NCBI RefSeq assembly: GCF_014836755.1
Contig: NZ_JACSQF010000006.1
Span: 49,148 to 113,147, forward strand
Direction of reading: 5' to 3'
Source: Oerskovia merdavium
Lineage (GTDB): Bacteria > Actinomycetota > Actinomycetes > Actinomycetales > Cellulomonadaceae
Length of the DNA stretch: 64,000 bases
The notes beneath the pieces are model-generated. The model made no database searches, had not been told where the DNA came from, and was given only the letters and a program-made list of their open reading frames with translations. The position numbers were made by a program, and so were the translations under genes. Numbering within the stretch: the stretch's first letter is position 1; each line of letters begins with the position of its first letter. This document shows positions 1-10,053 of the stretch, piece after piece.

Positions 1-25
1 CCCCCCCCCCCCCCGGCCTCTCGTA

Positions 26-61
26 GGGCCTCTCGCCGGAGCACTGCCCGGCGAGAGGCCC
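26..61. terminator. Strong hairpin, probable terminator
   Basis: A 14-bp perfect inverted repeat (GGGCCTCTCGCCGG, positions 26-39, against 48-61) with an 8-nt loop. It lies about 77 bases beyond the stop of the leftward MMPL gene, so it can end that transcript. There is no T-tract, which is usual in actinobacteria. The window itself opens with 14 C residues just before it. Confidence 0.6.
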
Positions 62-137
62 GACGGCGTGTCCCCGGCTCCCGTCCGGAAGGTCGGGAGC
101 CGGGAGCCCGCGTTCGCCGGGGTACGTGCCCTGGCGG

Positions 138-2320
138 TCAGGACGCGGGGGAGGTGCCCGGGGTCGGGTCCTGCGCCGCCGGCTCCTGCTCCTGGCCTGC
201 TGCCTGCGAGGTTGCCTGCGCCGGCACCTGCCCGGAGGCGGCGTGCCGGCGGGTCGGCCACCAGAACGCGCGTCCCTCGAGCGCGGACAGCGCCGGGACC
301 AGCAGCGGGGCCATGAGGAACGCCGCGACGACGATCCCCACCGCGACCCCGAACCCGAGCTCGGCGAGGTTCGCGATGCCCGTGAGCATGAGCGAGGCGA
401 ACGTGCACGCGAGGATGATCCCGGCCGCCGAGGCCGTGGGCGCGTCGTGCGTGATCGCGAGGCGCGCGGCCTCGCGCGGGCTCGCCCCGGCGCGGTACTC
501 CTCGTGCATGCGCGCGGCGATCAGGATGTTGTAGTCCGTGCCGATCGCGACGACGAACAGGTACAGCACGATCGGGATCGAGAAGTCGATGCCCGCATAG
601 CCCAGCGCGTGCAGGTAGAGCAGGACGACCGCGCCCAGCGTCGCGGTGAACGTCAGGGCCACGCACACGAGCAGGTTGACGGCCCCCAGGAGCGCGGTCA
701 GGAGCAGGCCGAGGATCACCACGATGATGACGGCGGCGATCGGGAACACGCGCCCGGTGTCGGCGCGGAGCTGGTCGCGCACGTCGACGAACGCGGACGT
801 CTGCCCGCCCACGTACACCTCGGCCCCCGGCACCGACCCGTGCGCGGCGTCGCGCAACGGGCCCTCGACGGTCGCCATGGCGGCGTCGGAGTACGGGTCG
901 TCCGCGAGCACCACGGTCACCAGCGCGGCCGTGCCGTCGGTCGTGACCGTGGGCGGGGCGACGCTCGAGACGCCGGGGACCGCGGCGAGGTTCGTCGCGA
1001 GCGTGGTCAGGGCGGTCGGGTCGAGGGGTGCCGAGCCCACGACGTAGACCTGCGTGGGGCTCAGCGCCCCGGCGGGGAACGAGGCGTCGAGCGTCGCGTA
1101 CGCCTGGCGCGAGGCGGTGCTCGCGGGGAGCTCGTCGAGCGTGTCGCAGGTCGCCTTGTACCCCGAGGCGAAGAGCGTCAGGACCACCAGCACCACCCCG
1201 ACGCCTAGCGCGGGGACGAGCGGGCGGCGCGCCGTGAAGGACCCCACCGCGGCGAACGGGCTGCGCGCGGGCTCGTGCCCGGGGCCGAGCGGCCAGAACA
1301 AGGACCGGCCGAGCAGCGCGAACAGCGCGGGGATCAGGGTCAGGGCGGTGAGGAGCATGACGGCCACGGCCACGATCAGCCCCGGCGCCAGCGTGCTCAG
1401 CGACTCGAGCCGCGCGAACAGCAGCCCGCGAACGCGCCGATCACGGTCAGCGCCGACGAGGCCACGACGCGGCCCACGACGCCCACCGAGACCTCGAGCG
1501 CCTCGCGGTGCGACTCGCCTCGGCGCAGGTGCTCGCGGTAGCGGAACAGGACGAACACGATGTAGTCGGTGCCGATCCCGAACAGGACCACGACGAGGAT
1601 GGGCTGCAGGGTGTCGCTCACCTGGAAGTCGAGCAGGTCGGCCAGCAGGGCCGTGAGGCCCGTGACGACCGAGAGCACGACGCCGATCACGACGATCGGG
1701 ATCACCGCGATCAGGGGGCTGCGGAAGACGAGGCCCAGGAGCAGCACGATGAGCAGCACGGTCGCGATCGTGATGGTCCGCTCGGCGCTCGCGTAGGCCG
1801 TGGTCGTGTCGACCTGGATCGCGGCGTTGCCCGTGAGCGCGCTCGTGAGCCCGCTCCCCGCGAGGGCCTCGTCCGACGCGGTCCGCAGCGCGGGGACGGC
1901 GTCGTCGACCGCCTCGTCGCCCGGCTGGCCGTCGAACGCGACCGAGAGCGCCGCGGTGAGCCCGTCCGGCGAGAGCGACTGCGGGGTCTCCTGGACCGAG
2001 ACCACGCCCGGGATCGCGTCGGACTGCAGGGTGGTCGCGAGCGCCGCGACGGTGCCCTGGTCCGCGGTGGTCAGCGCCGCGCCGTCGTCGCGGACGACGA
2101 CCAGGCTGCCGGTCGCCCCCGACTGGGCCGGGAAGTTCTCGTCGCCGGCGTCCTGCGCCTCGACCGACTCGAACGTGCTCGGCAGGAACGACTGCTGGTT
2201 GCCCGTGGTGTAGTCGTCGAGGCTCGGCGCGAACGCGATGACGGCGGCGGCCAGGACGATCCAGGTACCGATGACGCGCCACGGGTGGGCGATCACCGTC
2301 CGAGCGATGCTGCCGAACAT
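138..2320 (-). pseudogene. MMPL-family membrane transporter, broken by a 1-base deletion
   Basis: RND-superfamily MMPL exporter of the actinobacterial membrane, expected to move lipids or drugs by proton exchange. The N-terminal part starts MFGSIARTVIAHPW and carries a first helix, a periplasmic loop and a helix bundle with the GTDYIVFVLFRYREHLRRG signature. The second half repeats this as GTDYNILIAARMHEEYR and ends in a Gln/Ala-rich cytoplasmic tail. Reading changes frame near position 1420, where IGAFAG should run into LLFARLESL. One missing C in the GGGC-TGCTG stretch explains it, and restoring it gives about 727 residues. The start is preceded by GAGGGGAAGG. All expected segments are otherwise present, so this may be a base-calling error rather than a dead gene. 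Confidence 0.85.
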
Positions 2321-2431
2321 GGGCGCGCCTTCCCCTCGGGAGGTCCCGGGTACTCGACCTTCCCAGGGTGGCACCGGCCGAGGGGCCCGACAACCGGGGA
2401 GACCGGGGGACGGCCCCGCCGGTGCTGCGGG

Positions 2432-3694
2432 TCAGGGCCCGCCGGGGCCCTCGAGCAGCGCCGCACGGATCGCCTCGACGCCGATCCGCACCTCGTCGAA
2501 GCGCGTGGACAGCGGGGACAGGCCGAGCCGCAGCCCGTCGGGTCGACGGAAGTCCGGGATGATCCCCTGCTCCCAGAGCCGGGGGAGCACGTGCTCGAAC
2601 CGGGCGTGGTCGATCGTCACGTGGCTGCCGCGCCGGTCCGCGTCGCGGGGCGAGGCGACCGTGACCCCGAGCGGGACCAGCAGCTCGTCCACGAGGTCGA
2701 GCGCGAGCGCGGTGAGCCGGACCGACTTGGCCCGGACCTCGTCCATCCCGGCGTCGGCGAGCAGGTCGAGCATGTCCTGCATCGCGAGCATCCCCACGAC
2801 CGCGGGCGTCCCGCTGAGGAACCGGCGGACCCCCTGGTGCGGTGCGTACTCGGGACCCATCTCGAACGGGGCGGCGCTGCCCATCCAGCCCTGGATCGGC
2901 TGGGTCAGCGTCGCCTGCAGGTCCGAGCGGACGAAGCCGAACGCGGGCGAGCCGGGGCCGCCGTTGAGGTACTTGTAGGTGCAGCCCGCTGCGAGGTCCA
3001 CGTCCCACGCGTCGAGCTCGACCGGGACCGACCCCGCCGAGTGGCACAGGTCCCACAGCACGAGCGCGCCGGCGTCGTGGGCGAGACGCGTGATCGTCGG
3101 GGCGTCGGCGAGATGTCCGGAGCGGTAGGCGACGTGGCTGAGGACCACGAGCGCCGTCCGGGGCCCGACGGCGTCCGCGACCTGCTCGGCGGTCACGCCG
3201 CCGTCGTGCGCCGGTGAGATCCAGCGCAGGGTCGCGCCCCGCTCGGCCGCGACGCCCTGCAGCACGAAGCGGTCGGTGGGGAAGTTCCCGCTGTCGAGCA
3301 CGATCTCGGTCCGGCCCGGGCGGGCGTCGAGCGCGGCGCGCACGAGCTTGTAGAGGATCACGGTCGTCGAGTCGCCCACGAACGTCTGGCCGGGCGCCGC
3401 GCCCAGCACGGTCGCCCCGATCCGGTCGCCGACGCTCAGCGGCAGCTCGTACCAGGACTCGTCCCAGCCGCGGATGAGGCGCGCTCCCCAGTGCTCGGTC
3501 GCGAAGCGGGCCAGACGGTCGGCACTCGCGCGCGTGGGGCGCCCGAGCGAGTTGCCGTCGAGATAGGCCACGACGTCGTCGGACGCCACGAACGCGTCCG
3601 TGAAGCGCGCGAGCGGGTCGGCGTCGTCGAGGAGGGCCGCGCGCTGGGCGGGCGAGCCCGTGCGGGAGGTCACGGGAGCGGGGGAGTCGGTCAC
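2432..3694 (-). CDS. kynU: Kynureninase
   Basis: PLP enzyme that cleaves kynurenine (or 3-hydroxykynurenine) to anthranilate and alanine. It has 420 residues, close to the family norm. It has the N-terminal YLDGNSLG motif (about residues 44-51), WDLCHSAG with the cofactor Asp (about 215), and the Schiff-base lysine in TYKYLNGGPGSP (about Lys241). The GTG start at 3694 shares GTGA with the stop of the upstream amidohydrolase, so the two are translationally coupled. It is the last gene of a tryptophan-catabolic operon. The product is presumably anthranilate; no anthranilate-degrading genes are visible nearby. Confidence 0.93.
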   Translation of the reverse strand: MTDSPAPVTSRTGSPAQRAALLDDADPLARFTDAFVASDDVVAYLDGNSLGRPTRASADRLARFATEHWGARLIRGWDESWYELPLSVGDRIGATVLGAAPGQTFVGDSTTVILYKLVRAALDARPGRTEIVLDSGNFPTDRFVLQGVAAERGATLRWISPAHDGGVTAEQVADAVGPRTALVVLSHVAYRSGHLADAPTITRLAHDAGALVLWDLCHSAGSVPVELDAWDVDLAAGCTYKYLNGGPGSPAFGFVRSDLQATLTQPIQGWMGSAAPFEMGPEYAPHQGVRRFLSGTPAVVGMLAMQDMLDLLADAGMDEVRAKSVRLTALALDLVDELLVPLGVTVASPRDADRRGSHVTIDHARFEHVLPRLWEQGIIPDFRRPDGLRLGLSPLSTRFDEVRIGVEAIRAALLEGPGGP

Positions 3695-4785
3695 GGGTGG
3701 GCCTTTCCGAGGGGTTCGGGCGGAGGGGGCGGCGAGCCGACCAGGTCGGAGGTCGTGAGGACCACGGCGCTCGCGAGCCATGCGGCGACGGCCGCGGGTG
3801 GTGCGTCCGGGTCGGGCCGGGGGCCGGGCACGTAGGTGGTCGACGTCGCGACGGGCGTCGACGTCAGGGCGCGCAGCAGGTCGTCGGCCGCGAGGCCCGC
3901 GGCACCCAGCGCGCACAGCTCGCGCGGATCGACCCCCGCCGGGAGCGGCCCGTTACCCTGATCGGTGCCGTAGACGACCGTCCCGCCGGCCGCGGCGAAC
4001 CGCGACAGGTTGTCGAGCGCGACGTCCTGCTCGCGGGTCGGGCTCTCCCAGCCGTGGATGTCGAGCGTGCTGATCCACTGCTGCGCGCGCGCCATGGCAG
4101 CGACCAGGTCGTCGGGCAGGCGTTCGGTGAACGGTGCGTGGGCCAGCCGGTCGACGCGGGCCTCGTGGGCGCGGCGGGCCTGCCCCTCGCCCTCGACGTG
4201 CGCGACGACGGGCCGACCGTGCGCGCGGGCCCGTGTGAGGATCGCGCCGAGGGTCTCGTCGTCGAGCTCGGGACCTGCGCCCGGGTGCAGCACCACCTTG
4301 AGGAAGGACGCCCCGGCCGCGACCTGACGGTCGACCGCAGACACGGCGGGCGCGGGGCCCGCGACCTCCTCGACCGCACCGCAAGGGGCCCAGGACCTGT
4401 CCGAGGGATACCCGCCCGGTGCCGTGAGGAAGGCCCCCGCGTAGCGGACGACGGGCAGGCCCGGCGTCCGGGCCAGCTCCGCGAGCACGTCTGGGTTCCC
4501 GCCCAGGTCGTCGACCGCGGCCAGCCCGCCCCGGCGCAAGGCCGCGGGGTCGACCAGGGCCAGGTGGACGTGCGCGTCGGTCAGCCCCGGGAGCACCGTG
4601 CCCGGCAGGTGGCGGCCCGGCGCCGGGTCCGCACCCGTCGCGGGCCGGACGCCGCGCTCGGTGGCGACGAGCGCCGTCGGGCCCGACCATCCCGCGCCCC
4701 GCTCCCAGCGGGCGTCGACCGAGAACCCGACGGCGCTCGCGGACCTGCCCGCTCCGCCGGACGCCGCCGCGCGGCCCGGCGTCAC
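3691..4785 (-). CDS. Metal-dependent amidohydrolase in the kynurenine operon
   Basis: 364 residues of the imidazolonepropionase-like amidohydrolase superfamily. A binuclear metal site appears complete: HxH in GLTDAHVHL, a candidate bridging Lys in FLKVVLHPG, His in VVAHVEG, His in RLAHAPF and Asp in VYGTDQGN. The GTG start at 4785 overlaps the stop of tryptophan dioxygenase (GTGA), and its own stop overlaps the start of kynureninase in the same way. It therefore sits where N-formylkynurenine formamidase normally lies, yet it is not the usual KynB cyclase-like family. That it hydrolyses formylkynurenine is an inference from position. A side-reaction hydrolase is the alternative. Confidence 0.85.
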   Translation of the reverse strand: MTPGRAAASGGAGRSASAVGFSVDARWERGAGWSGPTALVATERGVRPATGADPAPGRHLPGTVLPGLTDAHVHLALVDPAALRRGGLAAVDDLGGNPDVLAELARTPGLPVVRYAGAFLTAPGGYPSDRSWAPCGAVEEVAGPAPAVSAVDRQVAAGASFLKVVLHPGAGPELDDETLGAILTRARAHGRPVVAHVEGEGQARRAHEARVDRLAHAPFTERLPDDLVAAMARAQQWISTLDIHGWESPTREQDVALDNLSRFAAAGGTVVYGTDQGNGPLPAGVDPRELCALGAAGLAADDLLRALTSTPVATSTTYVPGPRPDPDAPPAAVAAWLASAVVLTTSDLVGSPPPPPEPLGKAHP

Positions 4786-5645
4786 TGCCGGCCGATCTCG
4801 GTGCGGACCGCGAAGAGCTCGGGGAAGAACGTCAGGTCGAGGGCCTTCTCGAGGAAGCCCACGCCGCTCGACCCTCCCGTGCCCCGCTTGGTCCCGATGA
4901 TGCGCAGCACGGTCTTCATGTGCCGGAAGCGCCAGAGCTGGAAGTTGTCCTCGAGGTCGACGAGCTCCTCGCAGCTCTCGTAGGCGAGCCAGTTTCCCTC
5001 GGGGTCCTCGTAGATCGCGCGGAAGGTCTCGACGAGGTCCTCGTCCAGGGTGTGCGCCTGCGTGACGTCCCGCCCGAGGACCCTGGCTGGTACGTCGTGC
5101 CCGTGGCGCGCGAGCCAGCGCAGGAACTCGTCGTAGACGCTCGTCTCGTGCAGGAGCCGCTCGAGCAGCTCGTGCGCCGCCGGGTCCGAGGCGAAGACCG
5201 TCAGCATGCGTGCGTTCTTGTTGCCCAGCAGGAACTCGACCGCACGGTACTGGTGCGACTGGAACCCCGACGAGCTGCCCAGGAAGCCCCGGAACTGCGC
5301 GTACTCGCTCGGGGTGAGCGTCGCCAGGACCGACCACTGCTCGGTCAGCGTGCGCTGGACGTGCTTGACCCGGGCGATGCGCTTGAGCGCGGACTGCAGG
5401 TCGTCGGCCGCGATGAGCTCGCGCGCCGACGCCAGCTCGTGCAGGACCAGCTTGAGCCAGAGCTCGGTCGTCTGGTGCTGGACGATGAAGAGCATCTCGT
5501 CGTGGTGGACGGGCGCGCTGACCGGGACCTGGGCGTCCAGGAGCCTGTCCAGGTGCAGGTACGAGCCGTAGGTCATGCGGTCGCGCAGGTCGGTCACGAT
5601 GTCGGGTTCGAGGGGGCGCTCGTTGCTGGACGACGGCGTTGTCAT
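4782..5645 (-). CDS. kynA: Tryptophan 2,3-dioxygenase
   Basis: Haem enzyme opening the indole ring of L-tryptophan to N-formylkynurenine. The 287 residues show the family signatures [20 protein letters not shown] (about 47-66), [12 protein letters not shown] with the substrate-binding Arg (about 133), the haem-ligand His in [10 protein letters not shown], and [12 protein letters not shown] near the C-terminus. It is the first gene of a three-gene leftward operon with 4-base overlaps to the next gene. A TGACGC - 17 bases - TACCCT promoter places the transcript start at or next to the ATG, so the message is probably leaderless. Confidence 0.95.
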   Translation of the reverse strand: MTTPSSSNERPLEPDIVTDLRDRMTYGSYLHLDRLLDAQVPVSAPVHHDEMLFIVQHQTTELWLKLVLHELASARELIAADDLQSALKRIARVKHVQRTLTEQWSVLATLTPSEYAQFRGFLGSSSGFQSHQYRAVEFLLGNKNARMLTVFASDPAAHELLERLLHETSVYDEFLRWLARHGHDVPARVLGRDVTQAHTLDEDLVETFRAIYEDPEGNWLAYESCEELVDLEDNFQLWRFRHMKTVLRIIGTKRGTGGSSGVGFLEKALDLTFFPELFAVRTEIGRQ

Positions 5646-5649
5646 GAGT

Positions 5650-5685
5650 TCGAGGGTAGGGCGCTCCCGGCGACCGCGTCAGGGC
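5650..5685 (-). promoter_or_regulatory. Promoter of the tryptophan-catabolic operon
   Basis: On the minus strand, TGACGC and TACCCT are separated by 17 bases, and the -10 hexamer lies 7 bases before the kynA ATG. The 75-bp gap to the divergent GNAT gene also holds a TAGGGT for that gene, so the two promoters are back to back. Confidence 0.5.
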
Positions 5686-5720
5686 TTCGTGAGCGTGCGG
5701 TGCCGACGTAGGGTCGCCGG

Positions 5721-6281
5721 GTGGCGAGCGGAACCGGGCGGTCGACGAGCATCGACGTCTCGTTCCTCGACGACCTCGCGGGCGACGCCCGCTCGCGGGC
5801 CGGTCTGCTGCGCGCCCTGCGGGACGTCACGGGTGCTCCCGGGCAGGACGTGTTCTCGGCGTCCGCCGACCAGATCCTGACGCTCGCCGAGGCGGACGCC
5901 GACCGGTACGTGCTGGTCGTCCGGCGCGAGGGCCAGGTCGCGGGGGTCGGGGTCCTGCACCCGGGCGGCGCGTCCGGCGAGATGCTCGACCGGCTCGACG
6001 GCGCCCGTCCGCAGGACGTCGTGGTGTTCCGGGGCTTCCTCGTCGACCGGCACCATCAGGGGGTCGGGGTCGGGTCCTCGGTGGCCGCCTCTCTGCCGGC
6101 GCTCGTGGCTCACCTGGCCGAGCGGCTCGGCCGGGAACCGTTCGCGTCGGTCGTCCTCGTCGTCGATGCGGACAACGTCGCCGGGCGGCGTGCGTACTCC
6201 CGCGCGGGGTTCGCCGACCGCGGCGCGTACGTCGACGCGAACGGCAGGACGCAGCACGTCATGGCCCTCGCCGTCGCCTAG
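5721..6281 (+). CDS. GNAT-family N-acetyltransferase
   Basis: 186 residues with the GNAT core near the C-terminus: a beta-strand VVVFRGFLVDRHHQGVGVGS that supplies the acetyl-CoA pyrophosphate loop, then ASVVLVVDADNVAGRRAYSRAGF, the typical beta5/alpha4 of the fold. The substrate is unknown. The GTG start lies 7 bases after a TAGGGT -10 hexamer, suggesting a leaderless transcript divergent from the kynurenine operon. Confidence 0.8.
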   Translation: MASGTGRSTSIDVSFLDDLAGDARSRAGLLRALRDVTGAPGQDVFSASADQILTLAEADADRYVLVVRREGQVAGVGVLHPGGASGEMLDRLDGARPQDVVVFRGFLVDRHHQGVGVGSSVAASLPALVAHLAERLGREPFASVVLVVDADNVAGRRAYSRAGFADRGAYVDANGRTQHVMALAVA

Positions 6282-6451
6282 CCCGCGTCGGGTCTCCGGC
6301 GTCGTCGTCGGCGTCCGGCTCCGACGGGACGGGGCGAGCGCGGAGTGACGGTGCTCACGCACGGGCGGTTCGCGGCGCGCGACCGGTACGCCTGTCCTAG
6401 CCTGCGACCAGGGTCGAGGAGACGCCGTGGGACAGGTGACGGGAGAGCCTC

Positions 6452-7660
6452 ATGACGCGAGCAGTGGTGACAGGGGTCGGCGCGGTGACACCGCTGTCGT
6501 CGACGGCGCCGGGGACGTGGGACGCGTTGCTGCGCGGCGAGCAGGGGGTCCGGGCGGTGGACGACGCCTGGGCACGCGAGCTGCCGGTCCGCATCGCGGC
6601 ACGGGTGGACGACGCGTTCGCCGACCCGCTCGGCGTGCGGATCAGACGCCGGACCGACCGGGCCGAGCAGCTCGCGCTCGTCGCGGGCCGGGAGGCCTGG
6701 GCCGACGCCGGCAGCCCCGAGGTCGACCCCACGCGTCTCGCGGTGGCGGTGGGATCGGCCAACGGCGGGATCGCCACGACGCTCGAGCAGAGCCGTGTGC
6801 TCGAGACGCAGGGGCACCGACGGGTCTCGCCGCACGCGGTGACGATGCTCATGGCCAACGGACCCGCGGCCTGGCTCTCGATCGACCTGGGCGCCCGGGC
6901 CGGCGCGCGTGCGCCCGTCAGCGCGTGCGCTGCGGGGGTCGAGGCGATCGTCATGGGGCGCGAGATGATCCTCGCGGGCACGGCCGACGTGGTCGTGTGC
7001 GGGGGAGTGGAAGCCGGAGTCCAGGCGTTCTCGATCGCCGCGTTCGCCCAGGCCCGGGCGATGTCGACGCGCAACGACGAGCCGGGGCGGGCCTCGCGCC
7101 CGTTCGACGTCGCGCGCGACGGGTTCGTCATGGGCGAGGGGGCGTCCGTCGTCGTCCTGGAGAGCGAGGAGCACGCGCGAGCGCGCGGCGCGCGGATCCT
7201 GGGCGCGGTCTCGGGGGCCGCGCTCACGTCGGACGCGTTCGACATCGTGGGCGGCGACCCGGACAACCAGGCGCGCACGATCTCGCTCGCGCTGCGCTCG
7301 GCGGGCCTGGCGCCCGGCGACCTCGGCCTGGTGCACGCGCACGCCACGTCGACGCCTGTGGGCGACCTCAACGAGGCGGCCGCGCTGCGGGCTGCGCTGG
7401 GCGAGCCCCCGCCCGTGACCTCGACCAAGGGGGCCACGGGGCACCTGCTGGGAGCCTCGGGGTCGCTCGGGGTCGTCGCCGCGCTGCTCGCGCTGCGCGA
7501 CGGGCTCGTCCCTCCCACGCTCAACGTCGACGAGCTGGACCCGGCGATCGACCTCGACGTGGTGCGAGGGGCGGCACGCCCGACGACGGCGCGCCACGCC
7601 CTGGTCGACGCGTTCGGTTTCGGCGGGCACAGCGCGAGCGTCGTGGTCTCGCGCGACTGA
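6452..7660 (+). CDS. Beta-ketoacyl-ACP synthase (FabF/KASII type)
   Basis: Condensing enzyme that extends an acyl-ACP with malonyl-ACP. The 402 residues contain the Cys-His-His triad: Cys159 in VSACAAG, His297 in HAHATSTPVGD and His331 in TKGATGHLLGASG. The start is preceded by GGGAGAG. It stands alone, with no ACP, ketoreductase or acyltransferase beside it, so it may be a spare FabF rather than the main fatty-acid enzyme. Its place in a specific pathway cannot be told from here. Confidence 0.88.
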   Translation: MTRAVVTGVGAVTPLSSTAPGTWDALLRGEQGVRAVDDAWARELPVRIAARVDDAFADPLGVRIRRRTDRAEQLALVAGREAWADAGSPEVDPTRLAVAVGSANGGIATTLEQSRVLETQGHRRVSPHAVTMLMANGPAAWLSIDLGARAGARAPVSACAAGVEAIVMGREMILAGTADVVVCGGVEAGVQAFSIAAFAQARAMSTRNDEPGRASRPFDVARDGFVMGEGASVVVLESEEHARARGARILGAVSGAALTSDAFDIVGGDPDNQARTISLALRSAGLAPGDLGLVHAHATSTPVGDLNEAAALRAALGEPPPVTSTKGATGHLLGASGSLGVVAALLALRDGLVPPTLNVDELDPAIDLDVVRGAARPTTARHALVDAFGFGGHSASVVVSRD

Positions 7661-7736
7661 GCCGTCGGCGCACGGCGCACGGCGGGCCCAGGTCGCCACG
7701 ACACGCGGGCGTGCGTCCGGCACGCACTCTCGTGGG

Positions 7737-8495
7737 CTAGGTGCGGCGATCGCCGCTCCGCGGGGTGGCGAGGGCCGCGCCGACGAGCTGGGCGAGGGTC
7801 ACGGCGATGACGCGCTGGTCGACGTCGGGGCGCCGCACCCGCGTCGTCGCGTCGAGGAGGAAGCGGCCGTGGACGGTCCCGGCGTGCTCGATCAGCAGCT
7901 CGATCCGGTCACCGGTGGGCAGACCGTCGCGCTCGACGTCGACGAGGCTCCCGCCGCTGGTCACGCTGCCGTCCGCGTGCAGCCGCGGGTGGGCGCCACC
8001 GGTGGCCGTGTCGAAGCGGCACTCGTCGATGTCGAGCGCCTCGACGATCTGTCGCTGGACATGAGTGATCAGGACCGACGGCGGGGTGTCGGCCGCAGCG
8101 ACCAGGCGAGCCGAGGACACGAACCCGGCGAGAAAGCCCACGCGACGGCTCGACCGCGCCTGCTCACGCCGGCCCCACAGGGCGATCTCGGTGACGGACA
8201 CGCCCACCAGCAGCAGCAGGACGGTCGTCTCGACGTCGGTCCGGTCGGTGATCGTGAGCTGGTGGTACGGCTCGGTGAGGAAGAAGTCGAACCACACCCC
8301 GCTCGACAGGGCCGCGCCGATCCCGGCGGTCCTGCGCCCGGTGGCCGCGGCGCCCACCACGACGAGCACCAGGACCAGAGCGACGTTGGTGTTCGCCACG
8401 TCGTCCCGGAACGGTGCGAGCACAGCGCACACCACCAACGGGGCGGCCAGCGCCGCCGTCACCACCAGGGCGGTCCTGCGCGACCTCGTCCTCAT
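7737..8495 (-). CDS. DUF4118 / KdpD-like membrane sensor without a kinase domain
   Basis: About 252 residues. The N-terminal half has several hydrophobic helices with the DUF4118 pattern (TGRRTAGIGAALSSGVWFDF, then FLTEPYHQLTI), as in the KdpD sensor. The C-terminal half resembles a short GAF-like region and then stops, with no histidine-kinase dimerisation or ATPase domain. The ATG at 8495 directly follows GGAGGG, so spacing is tight and another start is possible. It may be a truncated sensor paralogue or a signalling partner. Confidence 0.7.
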   Translation of the reverse strand: MRTRSRRTALVVTAALAAPLVVCAVLAPFRDDVANTNVALVLVLVVVGAAATGRRTAGIGAALSSGVWFDFFLTEPYHQLTITDRTDVETTVLLLLVGVSVTEIALWGRREQARSSRRVGFLAGFVSSARLVAAADTPPSVLITHVQRQIVEALDIDECRFDTATGGAHPRLHADGSVTSGGSLVDVERDGLPTGDRIELLIEHAGTVHGRFLLDATTRVRRPDVDQRVIAVTLAQLVGAALATPRSGDRRT

Positions 8496-8656
8496 CCCTC
8501 CATCAACCTGCCGCGGTCCCGTCGATGTCAAGGTGTCTTGACGGGATCCTGACGGGGTCCGGTGCCGGGCGACCGGGCAGGCGCTCGCACTCCCGCGCCC
8601 TCGCGGCGCTCTCCTCCAAGCCATGCTCCCTTCCGCACGAGATGCACCGACCGGCC

Positions 8657-9598
8657 TCAGCCCCGGCGTCCCCTCCGCGTCGTGCCCCGACGCGGCTGTG
8701 GTCGCTGACCGCCGGCGCGTGGCGTCGCGGTGGGTTCGGGCGCTGGGGATCCGGTCACCGAGGTCCGAGGCGCCGGTGACCCTTCCTGCCCGCCCGACGG
8801 CAGGAGCCGCCCGACCACGAGCTGCTGCCCGAGCCCCCACAGCGAGGACGTGGCCCAGTACAGGACCACTCCGACGGGGAAGCCGACGGCCACCACGGCC
8901 GAGACCGCGGGGAGCACGAACGCGAGCACGCCCTGCTGCCGCGCGAGCGGGTTCGTGGGGTCGGCGGGCGGGTTGTCGCGCGCGCTCAGACGCTGGGTCA
9001 GGACCTGCGCGGCGTACATGAGGACGATCAGGACGGCGGGGACCAGGACGCCGAGCAGACCGGCGGCGCCACCCAGCGCGCCGGTCAGCGTCCCGGAGAG
9101 CGGGGCACCGAGGAGCGTCGCGGCGTCGGCCTGGCGGACGAGGTCGCCCGTGAGCGCGCCCACGGGCGTCTGGCGACCGATGCCCGAGAGCACCGAGTAC
9201 AGCGCGAAGAGGACCGGCGCCTGCACGAGCACGGGCAGGCAGCCGGCGAGCGGGTTCGCCCCGGTGCGGGTCATGAGCTCCTGCTGCTCGCGCCGGGCCG
9301 CGTCGCGGCTCGCGGCGTCGGTCCGGCCGCGGTACTTCTCCTGGATGCGGCGGATCTCGGGCGAGGCCAGCCGCATGGCACGCATGCCACGGACCTGGGC
9401 CACGACGAGCGGGACGAGCAGCAGCTTGACGACCACGACGAGGCCGACGATCGCGAGGCTCCACCCCGCGCCTCCGGCGGGGTCCAGGCCGAGCGAGGTC
9501 AGGGCGCCGTGGAGGTGGACGAGGATCCAGGCGACGACGAGCTGGAGCGGGTGGACGAGCGTGGAGAGGGCATGGGTGAGGGTGTCGAGGACGGGCAC
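8657..9598 (-). CDS. YidC/Oxa1-family membrane insertase (paralogue)
   Basis: 313 residues with the YidC core: a first helix at about 45-65, the cytoplasmic hairpin RGMRAMRLASPEIRRIQEKY, then helices through ANPLAGCLPVLVQAPVLFALYS and a final pair ending in GVVLYWATSSLWGLGQQ. The hydrophilic groove Arg is in LLLVPLVVAQVRGM. The C-terminus is a long basic Pro/Arg/Gly tail. No rnpA, rpmH or jag genes surround it, so it is not the canonical yidC locus but a second copy, here beside a small membrane protein. Confidence 0.88.
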   Translation of the reverse strand: MPVLDTLTHALSTLVHPLQLVVAWILVHLHGALTSLGLDPAGGAGWSLAIVGLVVVVKLLLVPLVVAQVRGMRAMRLASPEIRRIQEKYRGRTDAASRDAARREQQELMTRTGANPLAGCLPVLVQAPVLFALYSVLSGIGRQTPVGALTGDLVRQADAATLLGAPLSGTLTGALGGAAGLLGVLVPAVLIVLMYAAQVLTQRLSARDNPPADPTNPLARQQGVLAFVLPAVSAVVAVGFPVGVVLYWATSSLWGLGQQLVVGRLLPSGGQEGSPAPRTSVTGSPAPEPTATPRAGGQRPQPRRGTTRRGRRG

Positions 9599-9693
9599 GG
9601 CGGACTCCTGCGGGACGGAGGGGAGGGGAGCATGGAGCTCCCGCGCCGCGTCCGCAGCACCCGGGCCGCGAACGGCTCAGGACGTCTGGGGGA

Positions 9694-10053
9694 TCAGGCG
9701 GTGCGCGGGAGCACGAGGGCTCCCGGTGCCCGCGGCCGTGGCCGTCCGGGGGTCGTCGGGCTCTGCTGGCGCACCGGTGCCGCCAGGGGCACCGGTTCGG
9801 CTGCGACAGGGATCGTCAGGAGCAGCAGGACGGCCACGGCGACGGACGCGAGCGCGACCCCGAGGACACCCGCGGTCGCCGCGAGGGTCGCGGCACCGAG
9901 CAGGGAGAGCACGGCGCCGAGCGACGTGGTCCCGAGCGAGTGCCCGACGGCGAGCGCCAGCACGAGCACGAGCGGCACCGTCGCGACGGTCCGGGCCGCG
10001 GACGCGGTGGTCAGGTGGTCGAAGCGCTCGCGCAGCGCCTGGGCTGTCCGCAC
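9694..10053 (-). CDS. Small membrane protein upstream of YidC paralogue (DUF6412-like)
   Basis: 119 residues. After a short charged start there are two to three hydrophobic segments (about residues 23-90), followed by a Pro-rich tail containing GRPRPRAPGA. Small proteins with this layout and tail next to a second YidC are known in actinobacteria as DUF6412, and I match it to that family only tentatively. It runs in the same direction as the insertase 95 bases downstream and may be a substrate or partner. Confidence 0.6.
   Translation of the reverse strand: MRTAQALRERFDHLTTASAARTVATVPLVLVLALAVGHSLGTTSLGAVLSLLGAATLAATAGVLGVALASVAVAVLLLLTIPVAAEPVPLAAPVRQQSPTTPGRPRPRAPGALVLPRTA

Noticed and set aside
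1-14. Run of 14 C at the left edge as a biological element
   Set aside because: Homopolymers of this length at a sequence edge are more likely a contig-end or base-calling effect.
1508-3217. A 569-codon rightward open frame
   Set aside because: Antisense to the MMPL and kynU genes, with low-complexity composition.
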